Shown here: positions 7,361 to 12,850 of the stretch, in pieces
How the letters are laid out: each line of letters opens with the position of its first letter
Position numbering within the stretch: the stretch's first letter is position 1
NCBI GenBank assembly: GCA_902795935.1
Contig: CADBMS010000049.1
Span: forward strand, 1-12,850
Direction: 5' to 3'
DNA length: 12,850 nucleotides
Source of the DNA: an uncultured Methanobrevibacter sp.
Lineage (GTDB): Archaea; Methanobacteriota; Methanobacteria; Methanobacteriales; Methanobacteriaceae
The notes under the pieces: model-generated
What the model was told of the DNA's origin: nothing
The model's input: the letters and a program-made list of their open reading frames with translations, nothing else
Database searches by the model: none
Translations under genes and position numbers: made by a program

Positions 7361-7789
7361 ATGAAATTAAAGCAAATTTCAGTATTTTTAGAAAATAAAG
7401 AAGGTAAACTAAAAAATGCTATAGAAATTTTATCTGAAAATGAAATCAACATACGTGCATTATCTATAGCCGACACATCCCAATTTGGAATTCTTAGATT
7501 AATTGTTAATGATTATTCTAAAGCCAAAAATGCTTTAGAAAAAAGCAACTATGTTGTTAAAATTACAGAAGTCATTGCTGTTAAAGTACAAGACAAACCG
7601 GGTGGTTTAAATCAGATGTTAACCACATTATACAATAATAAAATTAATGTAGAATATATCTACGCATTTGTTGATTGTACTGATGGGCAAGCAATAGTTG
7701 TTGTTAAAACTGAAAATATTGAAAAAGGCATTAATGTATTAGAATCTGAAAATATTAAAGTACTTGATGCTGAAGAAGTTATTAAATAA
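7361..7789 (+). CDS. Tandem ACT-domain amino-acid-binding protein
   Basis: The 142 residues form two ACT domains in a row, about 2-68 and 70-138, with no enzymatic domain. Each begins with a beta strand and glycine turn typical of the fold: QISVFLENKEGKLKNAIEIL in the first, AVKVQDKPGGLNQMLTTLY in the second. ACT domains bind amino acids and act as sensors or regulators. Linked to a PaaK-type ligase it probably senses an aromatic amino acid and modulates aryl-acid use; this is inference from context. AGGAG (7346-7350) lies 10 bases before the ATG. The gap to the ligase gene is only 22 bp, so the two form an operon. It converges with the acyltransferase fusion gene. Confidence 0.88.
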   Translation: MKLKQISVFLENKEGKLKNAIEILSENEINIRALSIADTSQFGILRLIVNDYSKAKNALEKSNYVVKITEVIAVKVQDKPGGLNQMLTTLYNNKINVEYIYAFVDCTDGQAIVVVKTENIEKGINVLESENIKVLDAEEVIK

Positions 7790-7794
7790 AAATA

Positions 7795-7823
7795 ATTTCC
7801 CACATTTTTTTTACTTTTTTTTA
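7795..7823 (+). terminator. Poly-T terminator after the ACT gene
   Basis: Two T runs of eight or more bases, split by a short ac, follow the ACT stop codon within 30 bases. The second run overlaps the 3' end of the convergent fusion gene, so only about 21 bp separate the two stop codons. Confidence 0.5.
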
Positions 7824-9802
7824 TGAATTATTTTTTTATTATCAAAATATTTTTTATTTTTATCTAATAAATCTAGAATTACCTTTTTTAAATAATCATT
7901 TGCTGCTTCTAAATCATCATCTACTTTAAATGGATCCCCAACAGATACTATTAGTTTATTATTACGACCTATCTTAAATTTTCCAGATATTGCAAATGGC
8001 ACAATTAAAGCATCTGTTTTTTTAGCCATTGATACTGCACCAAATTTAAATGGCAATAATGGATCTTTAGTTTTGTTCCTAGTTCCTTCAGGGAATATTC
8101 CAACAGCACCACCAGTTCTTAACATTTCAAGGGAGGAGTTTGTTGCTTTATTATCTTTTATTTGTCTATTTACAGATATACACCCCATTAATTTGAAAAA
8201 AAATGAATATTTACTGTCAAAATATTCTTTTTTAGTTAAATAATGTATATTACGTGATGTTCTAGACATGGGTATGGTTTGATCAAATACATGCCTATGA
8301 TTTCCACATAATATCATGGAGCCCTGCAAGGGTATTTTTTCAGGGTTTAAAACTACTGGATTATAAAGTAATCTCAATATAAGATACATAAATACTCGCA
8401 TAAATGTGTAAAATTTATTTCCCATTATTTTTTGACCAGGATATTGTGAAGATAATACATAACTAGCTTTTTTATCCTCTTGGGTTACTAGACTTATTTT
8501 ACCATCCGCGTTAACATAACCTTGATTTTTGGTATGTAACCATATTTTTTGATCATCATGTTTTTGTAATGCTTTTTTTGTTTTTATAGGATCATTTAAG
8601 TATTCTTGCATCATATTTGGAGAATATATGCATAATTGACCTATTTTATTAATTTCTTGATTAATGGTTGTTTCTGGTTTTACAATTTTAATTTGCACAC
8701 CCTCAGAAACATTAATTATATTGTTAGAAGATTTTGTTTTTGTGATTATTGATAATGTTTCAGGTAAAGAATAAGTTGTGGTTAATTTTGCAGCATTATG
8801 TTTTTTTAAGAAATTATTTATATTTTCTTCTTGTTTGGAATTTATAATTTCTCCTTCACAAATTACTAATTTAAAATGAGATAAATCATGCCCTTTTATT
8901 ATTATATCTAATAGGGATTCATAAAATGTGATTAAACCAATAATTACTGTTGGTTTATCTTTTTTGATAATTTTTATAAAATCTTCAATATCAAAATAAG
9001 GCACTATTAAAAATTTTCCACCATTTAGTAAAGTAGTGTGTAGTGCTATTAATCCATGACCATCAGAAAAAGGGATTATGCCTAATGTTATCAGTTGTTT
9101 TGGTAAATCAAACAAATTTTCTTGAATTCTTATAGAAGATTGTATATTCTTATTACTGTGAACAATAGGTTTTAATTCTTTAGAATTAGTGTAATCATAT
9201 GTAATTAATGTTTTAGCATCCAAATCAGAGTTTAAAACTACATCTGATGAGGATTTCCCAATATGTAAAAATTTATCCCAATTAATTACTTTTTTGTTAT
9301 AGTCAATTGATTTAGATTCTATTTTAATAGTTTTATAATGTAATTTTGTTAGTTTATCCATTGATTTTCTTGTAGAAATTACAATTATTTTTTCTAAATT
9401 AATTTTTTCTAATATTTTTTTGAAATTTAAGTATGTTGTACGATTAACAAGCAGTATCTTTGTTTTAGTTCTAATTAAAGATTCTTCAAATAAATTTTCA
9501 GAACTTAAATGGTATACTAAATTAACAGTAGCACCTAATTTATTTAATGCATAAAATGAAATTAAAAATTCAGGAATATTCGGTGCACAAATAGTTACAA
9601 CATCACCCGGTTTTATATTTAATTTTGAAAATGATTTTGCAACATCATCTACTTGATTTAACAATTTTTTATAAGTTACATTAGTTTTAAAATAAGAATA
9701 TGCTATATTTTCTGCTTGTTTTTTACTTACCTCTTTTAAAGATTCATAAGGTGTTAAATACAAGTTAGATACATCTACACGGGTATTAATTTGCATATTC
9801 AT
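7811..9802 (-). CDS. Fusion: degenerate AMP-binding (acyl-CoA synthetase-like) domain plus PlsC-type acyltransferase
   Basis: The 663-residue product has two parts. Residues 1 to about 455 align with the neighbouring ligase, for example PGDVVTICAPNIPEFLISFY (65-84), but the catalytic motifs are gone. The P-loop position reads YDYTNSKELKP (202-212), YGLTE is YSLPE (344-348), the ATP-ribose aspartate is N426, the following arginine is E442, and the C-terminal lysine subdomain is absent. Residues from about 465 are a PlsC/LPLAT acyltransferase with NHRHVFD (501-507, the HX4D motif), SVNRQ (543-547), FPEGTRNK (570-577) and VPFAISG (601-607), all intact. The frame is open throughout, so it is not a simple pseudogene. 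The likely reading is an acyltransferase carrying a non-catalytic, perhaps substrate-binding, domain. Its acceptor is unknown. The Shine-Dalgarno before ATG 9802 is weak. Confidence 0.85.
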   Translation of the reverse strand: MNMQINTRVDVSNLYLTPYESLKEVSKKQAENIAYSYFKTNVTYKKLLNQVDDVAKSFSKLNIKPGDVVTICAPNIPEFLISFYALNKLGATVNLVYHLSSENLFEESLIRTKTKILLVNRTTYLNFKKILEKINLEKIIVISTRKSMDKLTKLHYKTIKIESKSIDYNKKVINWDKFLHIGKSSSDVVLNSDLDAKTLITYDYTNSKELKPIVHSNKNIQSSIRIQENLFDLPKQLITLGIIPFSDGHGLIALHTTLLNGGKFLIVPYFDIEDFIKIIKKDKPTVIIGLITFYESLLDIIIKGHDLSHFKLVICEGEIINSKQEENINNFLKKHNAAKLTTTYSLPETLSIITKTKSSNNIINVSEGVQIKIVKPETTINQEINKIGQLCIYSPNMMQEYLNDPIKTKKALQKHDDQKIWLHTKNQGYVNADGKISLVTQEDKKASYVLSSQYPGQKIMGNKFYTFMRVFMYLILRLLYNPVVLNPEKIPLQGSMILCGNHRHVFDQTIPMSRTSRNIHYLTKKEYFDSKYSFFFKLMGCISVNRQIKDNKATNSSLEMLRTGGAVGIFPEGTRNKTKDPLLPFKFGAVSMAKKTDALIVPFAISGKFKIGRNNKLIVSVGDPFKVDDDLEAANDYLKKVILDLLDKNKKYFDNKKIIHKKK

Positions 9803-9840
9803 TTAAAAAAACCACTTAAAATTATTAAAATTAAAACTAA

Positions 9841-9852
9841 AAATATAAGTCT
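9841..9852 (-). promoter_or_regulatory. Possible TATA element for the fusion gene
   Basis: On the minus strand CTTATATTTTTA lies about 45 bases before ATG 9802. The 178-bp gap between the ligase stop and this gene is longer than the other within-operon gaps in the window, which suggests a separate promoter. An alternative A+T-rich element, ATTTAAATATT, lies about 35 bases further upstream. Confidence 0.3.
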
Positions 9853-9931
9853 AACAATTCCATATATTAGTATTTTTAATATTTAAATTATGTTCCTTTG
9901 AAAAAATTTAGACAAAAGATAAAATAGGAAG

Positions 9932-9958
9932 AATATTGAAAAATAAAAGGCCAATATT
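9932..9958 (-). terminator. Weak hairpin after the acyl-CoA synthetase-like gene
   Basis: AATATTG (9932-9938) pairs with CAATATT (9952-9958) around a 13-base loop, just past the ligase stop. T runs flank it on the minus strand. The stem is almost all A-T, so the call is tentative. Confidence 0.3.
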
Positions 9959-9980
9959 AAAAAAGAATGAACTAATATGA

Positions 9981-11711
9981 TTAATTTTCATTACGTTCTA
10001 AATCTTGTTTAACTAGTTCACGATAATCTACTTTACCAATTAAACTTATAGGTAATGAATCACAATATTGAAATTCATATGGTTGAGCATATTCTTCAAT
10101 GTTTTGTTTACATAATTCACGTATTTCTTTTTTAGCTTTATTTGGATTTTTCACATCTTTTTTCAATACAATGAATGCTTTTGCAACTTCTATTTTATAT
10201 TTATGAGGTATACCAACAACAATTGATCTGTGAACATCAGGATGTGAATCTATTACTTTTTCAATATATTGTGGTGCTATATTATAACCTGAAGAAATAA
10301 TCATTCTTTTTAAACGTTGTTCAAAGAATACAAAGCCATCTTCATCCATGTATGCAAGATCTCCACTATGTACCCATTCTAAACCATCATCATGGAGTCT
10401 TTTTGTATTTTTAGTTTCTTCAGGTTCATTAATATATTCTGTCATTGCCATAGGTGTGTGGGCACAAATTTCACCAATGGTCCCATATGGTACTTCTTCA
10501 CATGTATCTGGATTAACTATTTTAACATAAGTATCTGGGCAAGGTATTCCTACACTTCCAAGTTTATCTCCTTTTGCAGGAGATACTAAAATTCCACTTA
10601 AACATTCAGTTAACCCATATGCTGGAGCAATATTTACTTTTGATCCATGTTTTTTTAAAAATTTATTTATTCTTATTTCTAAATCAATAGGTAATACATC
10701 ACCAGCAGATACTACAAAAACTAGAAATGAAAAGTCAAATTTTTCTTTAGAGTTTACTAAAGTTTCAAATAAACTAGGTATACCTATAAGTGCATTTGGT
10801 TTATATTTTAAGATTACTTTATCAAATTTTCTAGGATCTAAATTTGGGATTAGAATACAGGTTCCACAAGCAGTTAATGTAACATGTACTGAACTTCCTA
10901 AACCATACCCATGAAAAACAGGCATGATTACTAAAGCTTTTTGGCCTATTGGTATTTTTTCGCCCCAATGCTTTTGTAAAACTTCTATTTCAGATAATGC
11001 TGCTGCATGTAAACTTAAATTATTATGCAGAATGCCTTTAGGTTTACCTGTTGTACCACCACTATATAAAATAACTGCAGGGTCTTTTGCAGTTGTTGTT
11101 GATTTAATATCTGCAATACTGCTTTTTCCTAATTTAATAAAATCATACCAGAATATTACATTATCTCTTCGCTTTATTCTTTCAAATTTACGCCCTTTTT
11201 TAAACCAATAACCTGCTTTTGTTAGGAGATCCATAGATGTACCTACAGAAACTATTACTGTTTTTTTTATATTAGTAAATGGTAATTGTTTTTTGAATTT
11301 ATTATAACTAGCATCTAAAATTACTAAAATTTCTGCTTCAGCCATATTACAATAATTCTTAATTTGCATTTCACTAGACAATGGATGTATCATATTTGCT
11401 ACAGCACCAATTTTGTTTAATGCATAAAAACTTATTAATGCTTCTGGAACATTAGGAAGACATATAGATACTTTATCTCCTTTTTTAACACCTAATTCTG
11501 AGAATGCTTTAGATACACGATCAATTCGCCTTATGAATTCTTTATAAGTACATGTTGTATTAAAATAAATATATGCTAAAACATCCGGATGATTAATTGA
11601 ATGATTTAATATAATATTATAAAGAGAAGTATTTGGGTAATCTATGTGTTTTTTTATATTATCATAGCTACTATACCATGGAGTTTTAACTATATCTTCA
11701 ATTGATTTCAT
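9981..11711 (-). CDS. Acyl-CoA (or acyl-ACP) synthetase-like AMP-dependent ligase
   Basis: A 576-residue enzyme of the acyl-CoA synthetase family, which activates a carboxylic acid with ATP and transfers it to a thiol carrier. All catalytic motifs are present: P-loop YSGGTTGKPKG (216-226), YGLTE (365-369), HSGD with D451, R466 in EQRLKRM, the hinge and GYNI (475-478), and PISLIGK with catalytic K560. No membrane segment is evident. Family resemblance is closest to medium or long-chain ligases, but chain length cannot be read. Its ATG overlaps the stop codon of the upstream acyltransferase by one base (TAATG), so translation is probably coupled, and acyl transfer is the natural next step. It is a paralogue of the amino-terminal half of the downstream fusion. 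A bacterial origin by gene transfer is plausible but untested. Confidence 0.88.
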   Translation of the reverse strand: MKSIEDIVKTPWYSSYDNIKKHIDYPNTSLYNIILNHSINHPDVLAYIYFNTTCTYKEFIRRIDRVSKAFSELGVKKGDKVSICLPNVPEALISFYALNKIGAVANMIHPLSSEMQIKNYCNMAEAEILVILDASYNKFKKQLPFTNIKKTVIVSVGTSMDLLTKAGYWFKKGRKFERIKRRDNVIFWYDFIKLGKSSIADIKSTTTAKDPAVILYSGGTTGKPKGILHNNLSLHAAALSEIEVLQKHWGEKIPIGQKALVIMPVFHGYGLGSSVHVTLTACGTCILIPNLDPRKFDKVILKYKPNALIGIPSLFETLVNSKEKFDFSFLVFVVSAGDVLPIDLEIRINKFLKKHGSKVNIAPAYGLTECLSGILVSPAKGDKLGSVGIPCPDTYVKIVNPDTCEEVPYGTIGEICAHTPMAMTEYINEPEETKNTKRLHDDGLEWVHSGDLAYMDEDGFVFFEQRLKRMIISSGYNIAPQYIEKVIDSHPDVHRSIVVGIPHKYKIEVAKAFIVLKKDVKNPNKAKKEIRELCKQNIEEYAQPYEFQYCDSLPISLIGKVDYRELVKQDLERNEN

Positions 11712-12295
11712 TAATTTTGCCCCAATAATATTTTTTTAACTTCATTCATCAATTTTAAATTTTCTTTTTCCAAATCAATATCTTTCAATTGATAAGCTTT
11801 TGTGAATTTTATTGTAGGTTTTTCTTTAAAGGGAATAAAAGGATCTTTACCAGTTATTCCAAATGGAACTAATTTACAATTAGTTTTACTTGCCAATGAA
11901 ACAGTTCCAAATTTAAATGGCATCACTATATCATCAGTTCTGTTTATTGTTCCTTCTGGAAATATACATAACAATTCACCATTATTTAACATTTCCTCTG
12001 CTTTAATTAAAACATTACTATCCTTTTTTGAACGATCCACAGGTATTGCTGCTAAACTATTGAATATTAAATTTTTTATTTTTGAATCAAATAATTCCTT
12101 TTTTGCTAAAAAACGTATTGTTCTTTTTGTAGACATATACAATAATGCAACATCACATGGACTTGTATGATTACCACACAATATTACAGGACCTTCTTCA
12201 GGTATGTTTTCAATATTTATAAACTGTGGACGCCAAAATAACTTCCATATATATGCAAATGGCCTTAAACAATGATATAATAAAAATTTTGTCAT
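11711..12295 (-). CDS. PlsC/LPLAT-family 1-acylglycerol-3-phosphate acyltransferase-like protein
   Basis: A 194-residue acyltransferase of the family that moves acyl chains from CoA or ACP onto glycerol-phosphate backbones. Motifs in order: NHTSPCD (42-48, the HX4D motif with H43 and D48), AIPVDRSK (83-90), FPEGTINR (112-119) and LVPFGITG (142-149). The arginine that usually follows EGT is I117, a departure from the common EGTR. A hydrophobic amino-terminal stretch (about 5-22) could anchor it at the membrane. It is the first gene of a coupled pair with the acyl-CoA synthetase-like ligase. As archaeal membranes use isoprenoid ethers, the true acceptor is uncertain. The Shine-Dalgarno before ATG 12295 is weak (AAGG at a distance). 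Confidence 0.88.
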   Translation of the reverse strand: MTKFLLYHCLRPFAYIWKLFWRPQFINIENIPEEGPVILCGNHTSPCDVALLYMSTKRTIRFLAKKELFDSKIKNLIFNSLAAIPVDRSKKDSNVLIKAEEMLNNGELLCIFPEGTINRTDDIVMPFKFGTVSLASKTNCKLVPFGITGKDPFIPFKEKPTIKFTKAYQLKDIDLEKENLKLMNEVKKILLGQN

Positions 12296-12850
12296 AAATA
12301 AAAAAACCTTAAGTTAAAACTGGATTAATAAAAAATATTCACTTAACATGAATAAATATAACAGATATTTAGTTTCATACCTATATAAATTTATGTTAAA
12401 TTCTTAATATTTAATGTCTAATTTTTATTTAACAGCCTTAAACAAAATAATAATTACAAGAATAAATAATAAAGAAGTTATATTCATAAAGAGAATATAC
12501 AGAAATATTATGCAAAAATACATAAAAAATAACGTAAACTATGTTAAAAATTATATTTAATTATATTAATTAAAACTTAATTCTAAAACGAATGATTTGC
12601 AAGAATTTTTAATATTATTACTTTAGAAGCATAATTTTTCTTGTTTTTATGTGGAATATTGTTGAAAATAAGGATTCATGAAAAAAAGTATTACAAGTAA
12701 ATCTTCATATTCTATTTTCATTATTTAATTAATTATTTTTTTTCATTCCAAAAAAATAAATAATGGCTTTGTAGAAATCCTATTTTTTTATTTTTGTGTT
12801 GTTTGGTATATGTTGTAGATTGTGTTTTTGAGTTTTGTTTCTTTGTTTGA
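12296..12850. other. Gene-free A+T-rich stretch at the right edge
   Basis: No convincing gene lies in these 555 bases. The left part holds the promoter of the acyltransferase operon. The middle is A/T-rich with only very short frames, such as a 20-codon hydrophobic one at 12425-12487 on the minus strand that lacks a ribosome site. The last 60 bases are almost only G and T on the plus strand. On the minus strand all three frames are open from the edge for 20 or more codons, one of them to a TAA near 12723. This could be the tail of a gene whose bulk lies outside, but I cannot identify it. Confidence 0.5.
12382..12389 (-). promoter_or_regulatory. Consensus TATA box upstream of the acyltransferase-ligase pair
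   Basis: On the minus strand TTTATATA exactly matches the usual archaeal TATA consensus, with an A-rich stretch before it. It predicts transcription from near 12360 and a leader of about 65 bases. A weaker element, ATTTTTTATTA near 12328-12338, would give a shorter leader. The long leader has no clear structure. Confidence 0.4.

Noticed and set aside
6180..7476. Minus-strand frames of 60-76 codons opposite the PaaK-like and ACT genes
   Set aside because: Shadows of well-supported genes; compositions reflect the complementary strand only.
7811..9802. Calling the fusion a pseudogene
   Set aside because: The frame is uninterrupted for 663 codons and the acyltransferase half keeps all its motifs, so loss of function is limited to one domain.
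10348..11211. Several 60-95 codon plus-strand frames opposite the acyl-CoA synthetase gene
   Set aside because: They overlap one another and lie antisense to a complete enzyme with all catalytic motifs.
11802..12170. 122-codon plus-strand frame opposite the acyltransferase gene
   Set aside because: Antisense shadow of a PlsC-type gene with intact HX4D motif; no ribosome site and no recognisable domain.
12509..12560. Sixteen-codon plus-strand frame starting MQKYIKNN
   Set aside because: No ribosome site, very short and made only of A/T-rich codons; indistinguishable from background.
3060..12787. Shared 15-base string tagaaatcctatttt, on the minus strand near 3063-3077 and on the plus strand near 12772-12786, as a possible dispersed repeat
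   Set aside because: In DNA this rich in A and T, a few exact matches of about this length are expected by chance in a window of this size, and the flanks do not match.

Overview
The window is very A+T-rich and reads as a chromosomal stretch of a methanogenic archaeon of the order Methanobacteriales. Base composition and gene content fit Methanosphaera or Methanobrevibacter; the genus is an inference. Archaeal markers are a PIN/zinc-ribbon Nob1, a methanogenesis marker protein 2, a stand-alone PRC-barrel protein and a PaaK/coenzyme F390 synthetase-like ligase followed by an ACT protein. No rRNA, tRNA, CRISPR array or complete insertion sequence was seen.

Left part (1-4000), mostly housekeeping. 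A minus-strand run reads nob1, a DUF2117-type protein and methanogenesis marker protein 2 (cut by the left edge), with about 30-bp gaps. Divergent from it is a lone moaB-like gene. Convergent with moaB is pyrE, and upstream of pyrE on the same strand is a small PRC-barrel gene. Terminator-like inverted repeats sit after pyrE and between pyrE and the PRC gene.

Middle part (4000-7800), a transport and activation unit. A sodium:solute symporter on the minus strand is preceded by a 38-codon gene for a one-helix membrane peptide. Across a divergent promoter region lies a plus-strand pair: a phenylacetate-CoA ligase/F390 synthetase-like enzyme and a double ACT-domain protein. This suggests uptake of a carboxylate (perhaps an aryl acid), its activation to a CoA thioester, and amino-acid sensing. 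The indolepyruvate oxidoreductase genes that often accompany such a pair are not in the window.

Right part (7800-12300), the most unusual region: three minus-strand genes with acyl-activation and acyl-transfer domains. A stand-alone PlsC-type acyltransferase overlaps by one base a complete acyl-CoA synthetase-like ligase. Downstream, a 663-residue protein fuses an AMP-binding domain of the same lineage to a second PlsC-type acyltransferase. In the fusion every catalytic motif of the AMP-binding half that I can check is lost and the C-terminal lysine subdomain is absent, while the acyltransferase motifs are intact. The domain order is opposite to that of the bacterial fusion Aas. Archaeal membranes are built from isoprenoid ethers, so the substrate of this cluster is an open question.

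The last 555 bases hold no convincing gene. They contain a good TATA element for the acyltransferase operon, and frames open to the edge on the minus strand that could be the tail of a gene outside.
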